Assembly (NCBI GenBank): GCA_041628225.1
Contig: JBFKPQ010000040.1
Coordinates: forward strand, 1 to 18,996
DNA length: 18,996 bases
Origin: JBFKPQ01 sp041628225
GTDB taxonomy: Bacteria; Actinomycetota; Acidimicrobiia; Spongiisociales; JAENVV01
Reading direction: 5' to 3'
Below are positions 1-5,313 of the stretch, in pieces. The notes below the pieces were generated by a model, which saw only the letters and a list, made by a program, of their open reading frames with translations, had not been told where the DNA came from and ran no database searches. Position 1 is the first letter of the stretch. The number at the start of each line of letters is the position of its first letter. Made by a program: the position numbers and the translations under genes.

Positions 1-1
1 G

Positions 2-172
2 CTGGCCGACCTGCCGGACGACCAGCGCATGGTGGTGGTCCTCAAGGACGTCGAAGGCTGGTCGCACGCCGAGATCGCGGAAGCGGCCGGAGCGACGGTT
101 GGCGCCACGAAAGTGCGCCTGCACCGTGCTCGCAAGAAGCTTCGAGTGGCGCTCGAGGAGCGAGAATGGTGA
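2..172 (+). CDS. RNA polymerase sigma factor, C-terminal part (ECF/sigma-70 region 4), truncated by window edge
   Basis: The open frame runs in from the left edge and stops with TGA at 170-172, giving 56 visible residues. They begin LADLPDDQRMVVVLKDVEGW and continue through SHAEIAEAAG and VRLHRARKKL. This is the classic sigma region 4 helix-turn-helix: a 'LP..QR.V..L.....S..EIA' first helix, then a recognition helix ending in 'V..RLHRARKKLR'. Region 4 contacts the -35 promoter element. The short C-terminus without further domains fits an ECF-type sigma factor, but regions 2 and 3 are outside the window, so the exact group is unknown. Its last 7 bases overlap the start of the next gene, whose product looks like its anti-sigma factor. 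That pairing supports a regulated alternative sigma factor rather than the housekeeping one. Confidence 0.85.
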   Translation: MADLPDDQRMVVVLKDVEGWSHAEIAEAAGATVGATKVRLHRARKKLRVALEEREW

Positions 173-549
173 CCGGTCTCGTCGGTCGGATCGGGACGGT
201 GGCTGCCTCGACGGCGCAAAGCGCTCGTTGTCGCATCGTGCGAGCAGTGCTTCCCGAGATCGTCGGCGAGGGTGTTGGAGAACGGCCCGACTGGATGCGT
301 GCACACCTGTCGAGCTGCCTGGTGTGTCGTTCCGAGGCGGACCGACTCGCCGACCTGGATCGCGCCATGGCAGCTCGACGTGCTCAGGCGTGGGCACCGC
401 CCCTGACCTTGGTGAACTCGGTGATGGACCGGCTGGACGACATCGACGGTCGATCGCATGCGACGGCTGCCACGCTCGCAGCGGTCGGTCTCGGCGCCAC
501 GGCGGTGGGCGTCACGGTTTGGGCGGCGGTGCGAGCCCGGAGCAGGTGA
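166..549 (+). CDS. putative zinc-binding membrane anti-sigma factor
   Basis: A 127-residue protein whose ATG lies inside the end of the sigma factor gene (the two overlap by 7 nt, ATGGTGA), so the pair is probably translationally coupled. Residues 47-54 read HLSSCLVC, an H-x3-C-x2-C arrangement (His47, Cys51, Cys54). This is the signature of ZAS/zf-HC2 anti-sigma domains, which bind the cognate sigma factor and hold it off RNA polymerase. A hydrophobic segment at about 99-121 (ATLAAVGLGATAVGVTVWAA), followed by positive residues (RARSR), looks like a single C-terminal membrane anchor. The protein has no clear extracytoplasmic sensor domain: the chain ends right after the membrane segment. The assignment rests on motif, membrane segment and neighbour. 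Overall sequence similarity to a named family member cannot be judged here. Confidence 0.7.
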   Translation: MVTGLVGRIGTVAASTAQSARCRIVRAVLPEIVGEGVGERPDWMRAHLSSCLVCRSEADRLADLDRAMAARRAQAWAPPLTLVNSVMDRLDDIDGRSHATAATLAAVGLGATAVGVTVWAAVRARSR

Positions 550-575
550 CGGCGACGTTAGAGCCGCACGCCGGG

Positions 576-605
576 TTTACACTGGGCGGTACCGGTTCGT
601 ATACT
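576..605 (+). promoter_or_regulatory. sigma-70-type promoter for tRNA-Trp/secE/nusG
   Basis: A -35 element TTTACA (576-581) is followed after 18 bp by a -10 element TATACT (600-605). Transcription would begin near 611-612, about 30 nt before the mature tRNA-Trp. It is one of the best promoter matches in the window and lies in the only sizeable gap upstream of the tRNA. Confidence 0.7.
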
Positions 606-641
606 GCCCGGTCGGCGCCTTCCCTCAGGAATCGGCTTCGG

Positions 642-715
642 AGGGGTGTAGCTCGAATTGGCAGAGCGCCGGTCTCCAAAACCGGAGGTTGTGGGTTCGA
701 GTCCCACCGCCCCTG
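642..715 (+). tRNA. trnW: tRNA-Trp (anticodon CCA)
   Basis: A complete cloverleaf can be drawn. The acceptor stem AGGGGTG (642-648) pairs with CGCCCCT (708-714), with one G-U pair. The D arm is GCTC/GAGC. The anticodon stem CCGGT/ACCGG (669-673/681-685) encloses the loop CTCCAAA, with anticodon CCA at 676-678. The T arm is GTGGG-TTCGAGT-CCCAC. The discriminator is G715, as expected for tRNA-Trp. The genomic sequence continues CTCCA, so the 3' CCA is not encoded directly after the discriminator and would be added enzymatically. It sits 27 bp upstream of secE and probably shares its transcript. Confidence 0.96.
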
Positions 716-742
716 CTCCACACGCAAGGACACACGAGGATC

Positions 743-1084
743 ATGAATCGAGAGACCCGCCGCCTCCAGCAACGCGAGGAGCGGCGACAGAAGAAAGCGG
801 ATCAGGTTCGACAGGACCGCAGCTCGGCGAAGACGCCGGTACAGCGAGCGGCCGCCAAGCGCGCCGTGACGCCCGTCGAGAAGAAGCCGCTCTTCCGGCG
901 TCTCATCCATTTCTTCCGGGAGGTCCGTGCCGAACTCAAGCGGGTCTCGTGGCCGACGCGTGAACAGATGGTTGCCTTCACGACGGTGACCGTCATCACG
1001 ACGATCGCGCTCACGCTCTTCACTTTTGCGCTCGACTTCGGTTTCAAGAACGGCATCCTGACCTTGCTGGAGTTGGGCTCATGA
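743..1084 (+). CDS. secE: preprotein translocase subunit SecE
   Basis: SecE is the small clamp subunit of the SecYEG channel in the cytoplasmic membrane. The 113-residue protein has a basic, low-complexity N-terminus (about 1-45). An amphipathic helix with the SecE signature follows (FFREVRAELKRVSWPT, about 57-72, including the conserved W70-P71). One transmembrane helix (about 76-98) and a short tail complete it: this is the single-TM form usual outside Enterobacteria. I chose the ATG at 743 because it gives a normal actinobacterial length. The open frame further upstream runs through the tRNA and cannot be coding. Purine-rich AAGGA (726-730) and GAGGA (736-740) precede it. The stop overlaps the nusG start (ATGA), so SecE and NusG translation are coupled, which is the conserved gene order in most bacteria. 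Confidence 0.95.
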   Translation: MNRETRRLQQREERRQKKADQVRQDRSSAKTPVQRAAAKRAVTPVEKKPLFRRLIHFFREVRAELKRVSWPTREQMVAFTTVTVITTIALTLFTFALDFGFKNGILTLLELGS

Positions 1085-1812
1085 ACGAGGTAGTCGACGT
1101 GACGGACGAGACGACCGACGCGGCTTCCAACGAGGAGTCGTCCGACGAGCAGGCGACCGACGAAGAGACGACCGACCAGACCGAGGCCACGGAGGCCGTC
1201 GACGAAGGCGCCGCCGGCGAAGATGCCGACGGCGAAGAGGTGGCCGAAGCGCCCGAGGAGCCGGCCAGTCCATACGACAAGCCAGGGGATTGGTACGTCA
1301 TCAACTCGTACTCGGGATACGAGAACAAGGTCAAGCTGAACCTCGAGACACGCGCCAAGTCGATGCACCTCGAGAACAAGATCTTCGAGGTGATGATCCC
1401 GATGGAGGACGTCGTCGAGATCAAGAACGGCAAGAAGGTGACCGTCCCGCGCAAGATGCTGCCGGGCTACGTCCTCGTCCGCCTGTACCTCGACGACGAC
1501 ACGTGGTACGCCGTGCGCAACACCCCCGGTGTCACCGGCTTCGTGGGATCGGGCAACAAGCCGGTGCCGCTCAGCCGCCGTGAGGTGGAGCGTTTCCTGG
1601 GCGTGAGGAAAGAAGAGGAAGTCAAGGCTCCGCGCTTCAAGCCGGAGTGGGAGATCGGTGACAGCGTCCGCGTCATCGTCGGCCCGTTTGCGGACTTCAA
1701 CGGCGTGATCGAGAGCATCAACCTGGACCAGTCGAAGGTCGTGGTGCTCGTCAACATATTCGGCCGTGACACGCCGGTGGAGCTCGGCTTCGCCGACATC
1801 CAGAAGAACTGA
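1081..1812 (+). CDS. nusG: transcription termination/antitermination factor NusG
   Basis: NusG binds the RNA polymerase clamp, modulates pausing and Rho-dependent termination, and can link polymerase to the ribosome. The 243-residue protein begins with about 65 residues dominated by Asp, Glu, Ala and Thr, predicted disordered. The NGN domain follows (about 69-175; DWYVINSYSGYENKVKLNLE at its start, then LPGYVLVRL and NTPGVTGFVG). The KOW domain (about 188-243) contains GDSVRVIVGPFADFNG and the terminal FGRDTPVEL. The acidic N-terminal extension is an actinobacterial trait: E. coli NusG starts directly with NGN. The ATG overlaps the secE stop codon, and GGAG at 1069-1072 is a suitable ribosome-binding site. 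A perfect hairpin lies just after the stop. Confidence 0.97.
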   Translation: MNEVVDVTDETTDAASNEESSDEQATDEETTDQTEATEAVDEGAAGEDADGEEVAEAPEEPASPYDKPGDWYVINSYSGYENKVKLNLETRAKSMHLENKIFEVMIPMEDVVEIKNGKKVTVPRKMLPGYVLVRLYLDDDTWYAVRNTPGVTGFVGSGNKPVPLSRREVERFLGVRKEEEVKAPRFKPEWEIGDSVRVIVGPFADFNGVIESINLDQSKVVVLVNIFGRDTPVELGFADIQKN

Positions 1813-1818
1813 ACATTT

Positions 1819-1844
1819 CGGACCGGACCGAACGGTCCGGTCCG
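1819..1844 (+). terminator. strong stem-loop between nusG and rplK (possible terminator or processing site)
   Basis: CGGACCGGACC (1819-1829) pairs perfectly with GGTCCGGTCCG (1834-1844) around the loop GAAC, an 11-bp GC-rich stem 6 nt after the nusG stop. No T-run follows (next bases GGTCGCCC), so it is not a textbook intrinsic terminator. It may end transcription in the U-independent way often proposed for actinobacteria, weaken read-through, or mark an RNA processing site. I saw no convincing promoter between it and rplK, which argues for partial read-through. Confidence 0.55.
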
Positions 1845-1936
1845 GGTCGCCCGTCGGCCACCCGCGCTGCTCATCGTGGGCTCGGCCGCTTCTGACGGCA
1901 GCGACGCCACCAGAAACGACAACAAAGGGTTGACAC

Positions 1937-2365
1937 ATGGGTCGCAAGAAACTGATGACCGTGCTCAAACTGCAGATCCCGGCGGGCCAGGCGAGCCCGG
2001 CTCCGCCCGTGGGTCCTGCGCTGGGTCAGCACGGCGTGAACATCATGGATTTCGTCAAGGCGTACAACGACGCCACGGCGAGCCAGGCCGGGACGATCGT
2101 TCCCGTGGAGATCTCGGTCTACGAAGACCGCAGCTTCACGTTCATCACCAAGACGCCACCGGCCGCCGTCCTGCTGCGACAGGCGGCCCGTCTCGAAAAG
2201 GGTTCGTCGACGCCGCACACCGAGAAGGTGGGGTCGGTGACACGAGCACAGGTGAAAGAGATCGCCGAAACGAAGATGCCGGACCTCAATGCCAACGACA
2301 TCGAGGCCGCCATGAAGATCGTCGAAGGTACCGCCCGCTCGATGGGCATCACCGTCGACGGCTGA
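1937..2365 (+). CDS. rplK: 50S ribosomal protein L11
   Basis: L11 binds the GTPase-associated region of 23S rRNA (with the L10-L12 stalk) and is needed for RelA-type stringent responses. The 142-residue length is exactly typical. The N-terminal domain has the proline-rich segment that contacts factors and thiopeptide antibiotics (IPAGQASPAPPVGPALGQHG, about 16-35), followed by VNIMDFVKAYN. The C-terminal RNA-binding domain has VGSVTRAQVKEIAETKMPDL and ends in ARSMGITVDG. AAAGGG at 1924-1929 is the ribosome-binding site, 7 nt from the ATG. It is followed 58 bp later by rplA, the universal L11 operon order. Confidence 0.98.
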   Translation: MGRKKLMTVLKLQIPAGQASPAPPVGPALGQHGVNIMDFVKAYNDATASQAGTIVPVEISVYEDRSFTFITKTPPAAVLLRQAARLEKGSSTPHTEKVGSVTRAQVKEIAETKMPDLNANDIEAAMKIVEGTARSMGITVDG

Positions 2366-2381
2366 CAACGACCAGTTGGGA

Positions 2382-2401
2382 GGTCGACCACCGAGTCGAC
2401 C
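2382..2401 (+). other. intercistronic hairpin between rplK and rplA
   Basis: GGTCGAC (2382-2388) and GTCGACC (2395-2401) form a perfect 7-bp stem with the 6-nt loop CACCGA, ending 11 nt upstream of the rplA Shine-Dalgarno sequence. It could affect coupling or stability of the rplK-rplA message. No function is demonstrated. Confidence 0.4.
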
Positions 2402-2423
2402 GTTTGCACCACGGAGGAACGAT

Positions 2424-3119
2424 ATGCCCAAACGCGGCAAGAAATACACGGAAGCGCTGAAGCGCTTCGACCCGCACAACGCCTACGCGCCCGCCGAGGC
2501 GATGGAACTCGTCCGTTCCCTCGCGAGCGCCTCGTTCGACGAGACCGTCGAGTTCGCGGCCCGGCTGGGCATCGACCCGCGCAAAGCCGACCAGTTGGTG
2601 CGCGGGACGATTGCGCTCCCGGCTGGAACGGGCAAGACGGTGCGAGTGGCTGTCTTCGCCCAGGGCGATGCGGCCAAGGAAGCCGAAGAGGCCGGCGCCG
2701 ACCTGGTCGGCGGCGAGGAACTCGTCGAGGAGATCGCCGGTGGCCGTGCCCTCGATTTCGATCTGGCGATCGCCACCCCGGACATGATGGCGAAAGTCGG
2801 AACGCTCGGCCGAGTTCTCGGCCCCCGCGGGCTCATGCCCAACCCGAAAGCCGGCACGGTCACCCCGGACGTCGGGAAGGCTGTCGGAGAGTTCAAGGGA
2901 GGGCGGATCGAGTATCGCAACGATCGCCGTGGCAACGTCCACGCGCCGATCGGCAAGGTGTCGTTCGAAGCCGAACAGCTCGTGCAGAACCTGACGGCAC
3001 TCGTCGAAGAACTGGCGAGGGTCAAGCCGGCGTCGGCCAAGGGCGTGTACATGAAGAACGTGTCCGTGGCCACCACGATGGGGCCCGGCATCAAGGTGGA
3101 CGTCAGCGGACTCGTCTGA
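2424..3119 (+). CDS. rplA: 50S ribosomal protein L1
   Basis: L1 forms the mobile L1 stalk that helps release E-site tRNA, and in many bacteria it represses its own operon by binding mRNA. The start is the ATG at 2424, preceded by GGAGGA (2413-2418) at 5-nt spacing. An upstream extension of the frame has no ribosome-binding site and would cover the intercistronic hairpin. The protein is 231 residues, the normal length. It starts MPKRGKKYTEALKRFD. Signature segments include FDETVEFAARLGIDPRKADQ (domain I), the LGRVLGPRGLMPNPKAGTV motif, which is the L1 family hallmark in domain II, and the C-terminal KGVYMKNVSVATTMGPGIKV. A 13-bp hairpin 18 nt after the stop closes this transcription unit. Confidence 0.98.
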   Translation: MPKRGKKYTEALKRFDPHNAYAPAEAMELVRSLASASFDETVEFAARLGIDPRKADQLVRGTIALPAGTGKTVRVAVFAQGDAAKEAEEAGADLVGGEELVEEIAGGRALDFDLAIATPDMMAKVGTLGRVLGPRGLMPNPKAGTVTPDVGKAVGEFKGGRIEYRNDRRGNVHAPIGKVSFEAEQLVQNLTALVEELARVKPASAKGVYMKNVSVATTMGPGIKVDVSGLV

Positions 3120-3137
3120 CCCTCCCATCGCTGACGC

Positions 3138-3170
3138 GAGAGACGCCCGGCCGTGTGCCGGGCGTCTCTC
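3138..3170 (+). terminator. terminator hairpin after rplA
   Basis: GAGAGACGCCCGG (3138-3150) pairs perfectly with CCGGGCGTCTCTC (3158-3170), a 13-bp stem with a 7-nt loop. Only ATT follows, so there is no real U-tract. Stem strength and its position 18 nt after the rplA stop make it the end of the rplK-rplA unit. Confidence 0.75.
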
Positions 3171-3452
3171 ATTGGAAGGGCCTCGGGAGGGGCGGGGGAC
3201 AGGCATCGTGCGGTCGCCAGGTGCCGCGTTGGCCGAAGGGTGTGTCAGTGGTGGTCCGGCCGGCAGGGTAGGGGCCGCGGCCGTTCCGCTTCCTTCGGTT
3301 GTCAGCCCGACCAGTTCCCGCGCTCCTCTTGGGTGGGGCGGTCGTCAGATTCCACCCGAACCGATGGACCCCTTCCCGACGACCGTGATCGGTCGTCTCT
3401 CTGGTCTTGACTATCGCGCCGATCAGCCCATCTGTCCATCGAAAATCCCGAT
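3171..3452. other. gene-free part of the rplA-rplJ gap
   Basis: This is part of a 515-bp stretch without a believable gene. The open frames here (for example 3172-3456 +) have no ribosome-binding site and a composition unlike the neighbouring genes. A TTGACT at 3407-3412 resembles a -35 box but has no good -10 partner at 16-18 bp. I see nothing else definite; it probably holds upstream promoter sequence for rplJ-rplL. Confidence 0.5.
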
Positions 3453-3482
3453 GTGACAACCAGAGGGCCCCGCGTGTACTCT
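3453..3482 (+). promoter_or_regulatory. candidate promoter for rplJ-rplL
   Basis: GTGACA (3453-3458, five of six matches to TTGACA) and TACTCT (3477-3482, fitting the actinobacterial TANNNT pattern) are separated by 18 bp. Transcription would start near 3489, just before the L10 leader structure begins. This placement is the main support. Confidence 0.5.
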
Positions 3483-3488
3483 TCCGGC

Positions 3489-3634
3489 CGACAACTCCTA
3501 TGACCTCAGACCGTTGGAGCCACGAGGCTTAATCGGGCCGGATATCGGACCATCCCACGCAGGTTGCACCTCCTTTCGGGTTCTCCGTCGTCTGCGGTCG
3601 TCGGGGGACCTTTTCTCATTGAGGAGGAAGGCCG
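3489..3634 (+). promoter_or_regulatory. ribosomal protein L10 autoregulatory mRNA leader
   Basis: The 5' untranslated region of rplJ shows features of the L10 leader family (Rfam L10_leader, recognised from memory). TGACCT (3501-3506) can pair with AGGTTG (3561-3566), closing a structured domain. Inside it lie a small GAGCC-ACGA-GGCTT hairpin (3517-3530) followed by AATC, and the CACGCAGGTT segment (3556-3565) typical of the L10-L12 binding site. In known cases free L10-(L12) complex binds here and represses the rplJ-rplL message when rRNA is scarce. Downstream of the binding domain lies a terminator-like hairpin, listed separately. Boundaries are approximate. Confidence 0.7.
3579..3617 (+). 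terminator. candidate intrinsic attenuator in the rplJ leader
   Basis: GGTTCTCC (3579-3586) pairs with GGGGGACC (3603-3610) as an 8-bp stem containing two G-U pairs, extended by G3587-C3602, and is followed at once by TTTTCTC (3611-3617). It is the only hairpin in the + strand ribosomal region with an immediate T-run. Lying between the L10-binding domain and the rplJ ribosome-binding site, it fits a premature-termination switch. Confidence 0.5.
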
Positions 3635-4330
3635 ATGCCAAGACCTGAGAAGGTCCAGGCAGTTGAAGAGATCAAGGAACGCCTCGATGCGTCGCGGGCA
3701 ACGTTCCTGACGGAGTACCGGGGACTGTCGGTGACCCAGCAACAGACGCTGCGACGCGCGCTGCGTGCCGCCGGCGCCGAGTACAAGATCGTCAAGATGA
3801 CGCTCGCCAAGCGGGCGGCCGACGAACTCGGGCTGGAGATCGGTGACGAGTTGATCGGCCCCACGGGGCTGGCGTTCGCGTCCGACGATCCGGTACCCGT
3901 TGCCAAAGCACTGCGCGACTTCGCCAAGGAGAACGAATCGTTCGTCCTGAAGTCCGGCTTGCTCGGCACGGTGGTGCTGCCACCCGAGCAGGTCACAAAG
4001 CTCGCCGACATCGAGCCCCGCGAGGTGCTGCTGTCCAAGATCGCCGGTGCCGCCAAGGCGCCGATGGCGAAGATGGCCGGCATGTTCGCCTCGTTCACGC
4101 GGGACGCCGCGTCGATGTTCTCTCAACTGCTCGACCGCAAGGAACAGGAGGGGCCCGTCGCCGAAGATCCAGCCACCGAACCGGTGGTCGACGTCGCCGA
4201 CGACGAATCCGCCCCAGAGGCCGCTGAAGAAGCGGCTGCTGACACGCCGGCTGCCGATGTGGCCGCCGACACCGACAACGATGGATCCGACGACACCGTG
4301 TCCGACGACGCGGCTGCCGAGGAGGAATGA
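3635..4330 (+). CDS. rplJ: 50S ribosomal protein L10 with long acidic C-terminal tail
   Basis: L10 anchors the L12 dimers to 23S rRNA, building the stalk that recruits translation factors. The N-terminal RNA-binding domain is typical: MPRPEKVQAVEEIKERL, then ATFLTEYRGLSV, AGAEYKIVKMTLAKRA, and later SGLLGTVVLPPEQVTKLADI. The C-terminal helix that carries L12 dimers follows (about 135-170, ending MFSQLLDRKE). The 231-residue protein is about 55 residues longer than a common L10. The extra part (about 172-231) is a low-complexity run of Asp, Glu, Ala, Thr and Pro without Lys or Arg. GAGGAGGA (3621-3628) precedes the ATG by 6 nt. The stop codon overlaps or abuts the rplL start region, giving the usual tight L10-L12 coupling. 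Repression by the upstream leader is expected. Confidence 0.97.
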   Translation: MPRPEKVQAVEEIKERLDASRATFLTEYRGLSVTQQQTLRRALRAAGAEYKIVKMTLAKRAADELGLEIGDELIGPTGLAFASDDPVPVAKALRDFAKENESFVLKSGLLGTVVLPPEQVTKLADIEPREVLLSKIAGAAKAPMAKMAGMFASFTRDAASMFSQLLDRKEQEGPVAEDPATEPVVDVADDESAPEAAEEAAADTPAADVAADTDNDGSDDTVSDDAAAEEE

Positions 4331-4332
4331 CA

Positions 4333-4716
4333 ATGGCAAAGATGACGACTGACGAACTCCTGGGCGTCTTCGAAGAGATGACCGTTCTCGAGTTGAAGGA
4401 GTTCCTCGACGCGTTCGAGGAGAAGTTCGACGTGACGGCAGCTGCCCCGATGGCGATGGCCGCCGTGGCCGCTCCGGGCGCCGCCGCCGAGGCCGCCGAG
4501 GAGGAGAAGGACGAGTTCGATGTCGTCCTCACCTCGCCGGGCGACAAGAAGATCCAGGTGATCAAGGAAGTCCGTGGCCTCACCAGCCTCGGACTGAAGG
4601 AAGCCAAGGATCTCGTCGAGGCCAACGGCACGGTTCTCGAAGGCGTGTCGAAGGAAGAGGCCGAAAAGGCGAAGGAAGCCCTCGAGGCTGCCGGCGCCGG
4701 TGTCGAACTGCGCTGA
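4333..4716 (+). CDS. rplL: 50S ribosomal protein L7/L12
   Basis: L7/L12 is the multicopy stalk protein that recruits and activates EF-Tu, EF-G, IF2 and RF3. The 127-residue chain has the N-terminal dimerisation helices (MTTDELLGVFEEMTVLELKE), an Ala-rich flexible hinge (about 36-60) and the factor-binding C-terminal domain. That domain contains EFDVVLTSPGDKKIQVIKEV, then GLTSLGLKEAKDLVE, and ends EAAGAGVELR. Two in-frame ATGs are possible. I chose 4333 because GGAGGA (4321-4326) is then 6 nt away; the ATG at 4327, overlapping the rplJ stop, would touch the Shine-Dalgarno sequence directly. The gene is followed by a GC-rich hairpin that separates it from the downstream small gene and rpoB. Confidence 0.97.
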   Translation: MAKMTTDELLGVFEEMTVLELKEFLDAFEEKFDVTAAAPMAMAAVAAPGAAAEAAEEEKDEFDVVLTSPGDKKIQVIKEVRGLTSLGLKEAKDLVEANGTVLEGVSKEEAEKAKEALEAAGAGVELR

Positions 4717-4743
4717 CCGAAGCGTCTGCTCCAGGCCTGTCGA

Positions 4744-4771
4744 CGATCCCCCTGCTGTGGCGGGGGGATCG
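4744..4771 (+). terminator. hairpin after rplL
   Basis: CGATCCCCC (4744-4752) pairs perfectly with GGGGGATCG (4763-4771), a 9-bp stem with a 10-nt loop, 28 nt after the rplL stop. No T-run follows. It is a likely terminator or attenuator of the rplJ-rplL unit, comparable in position to the attenuator known between rplL and rpoB in E. coli. Confidence 0.6.
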
Positions 4772-4862
4772 CTCGCGTTGGCGGTGGCGTCTCGGCGCGC
4801 GGTCAGCGAGGCGGCCTCACCGTGGGTGGTCGATTTGCCTTCCCACCCGCGGCCCCAGCGCC

Positions 4863-4868
4863 TAGGCT
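4863..4868 (+). promoter_or_regulatory. -10 element for a leaderless transcript
   Basis: TAGGCT fits TANNNT and lies exactly 7 nt upstream of the ATG at 4876, where the first transcribed base would be the start codon itself. This layout is common for leaderless mRNAs in actinobacteria. No convincing -35 box at 16-19 bp and no good Shine-Dalgarno sequence are present. Confidence 0.45.
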
Positions 4869-4875
4869 GGCGGTC

Positions 4876-5247
4876 ATGCGCCCGGAACTGATCATGATCG
4901 ACGAGCAACGGGAAGGGGATCGCTCCCATGTCACCGTCGTGCTCATCCACGAAGGCGACGAGATTCGTGGAGAGGCTTCGGGTCCGCCGGATGCCAGCCA
5001 TCAGCTCGAGCTGATCTGTCAGGCCACGCTCGAGGCGGCACGCTCGGCGAGCGAGAAGGAGCTCGGCCTCGAGTTCGCCGGCATGGCCATCACCGACGTC
5101 CACTCGAAACCGGTGGCGATGGCGCTCGTAAGGGTCGCGGGGGGCGACAGTGTGTTCGTCGGTACCGCCCAGGTCCGTCAGGATGGGGCCATGAAGGCCG
5201 TGAGTCGTGCCATCATGGATGCCGTGAACCGGCCGTTGTTCGGCTGA
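4876..5247 (+). CDS. small conserved-looking protein of unknown function between rplL and rpoB
   Basis: I do not recognise this 123-residue protein with confidence. The chosen ATG (4876) follows a -10-like TAGGCT by 7 nt, whereas the 18 residues upstream in the open frame look non-coding (Pro/Ala-rich). The sequence alternates predicted beta-strands (SHVTVVLIHEGDEIRGEASG; VAMALVRVAGGDSVFVGTAQ) with two helices (HQLELICQATLEAARSAS; AMKAVSRAIMDAVNRPLF). That gives a compact alpha/beta fold with no membrane segment, signal peptide or obvious catalytic motif. The ending 'VGTAQV..DGAMKAVSRAIMDAVNRPL' resembles small regulatory or dimerisation domains seen attached to other actinobacterial proteins, but this is only an impression. 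Codon use matches its neighbours, so I consider it a real resident gene. The stop lies 17 nt before the rpoB promoter -35 box. Confidence 0.75.
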   Translation: MRPELIMIDEQREGDRSHVTVVLIHEGDEIRGEASGPPDASHQLELICQATLEAARSASEKELGLEFAGMAITDVHSKPVAMALVRVAGGDSVFVGTAQVRQDGAMKAVSRAIMDAVNRPLFG

Positions 5248-5264
5248 AGAGGCAGCGAGAAGCC

Positions 5265-5294
5265 TTGACCTCGTAGCGCCTCGCCCGGTATATT
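5265..5294 (+). promoter_or_regulatory. strong promoter of rpoB-rpoC
   Basis: TTGACC (5265-5270) and TATATT (5289-5294), each matching consensus at five of six positions, are separated by 18 bp. The start of transcription would be near 5301, giving an rpoB leader of about 125 nt. This is the best promoter in the window and implies that rpoBC can be expressed independently of rplJ-rplL. Confidence 0.75.
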
Positions 5295-5313
5295 CGGGAA
5301 CGACAACCGAGGT

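Noticed and set aside
99..746. 215-codon + frame covering the anti-sigma gene and tRNA-Trp
   Set aside because: Runs through a certain tRNA gene and has Arg/Ser-rich shadow composition.
802..1968. 388-codon - strand frame across secE-nusG
   Set aside because: Overlaps two certain genes and translates to His/Asp/Val-rich noise.
3407..3435. TTGACT as a -35 box for rplJ
   Set aside because: No acceptable -10 element at 16-18 bp; the GTGACA/TACTCT pair downstream is better placed.
3172..3456. Possible 94-residue protein in the rplA-rplJ gap
   Set aside because: Begins at the terminator hairpin, lacks a ribosome-binding site, and has Gly/Pro/Arg-rich composition unlike neighbouring genes.
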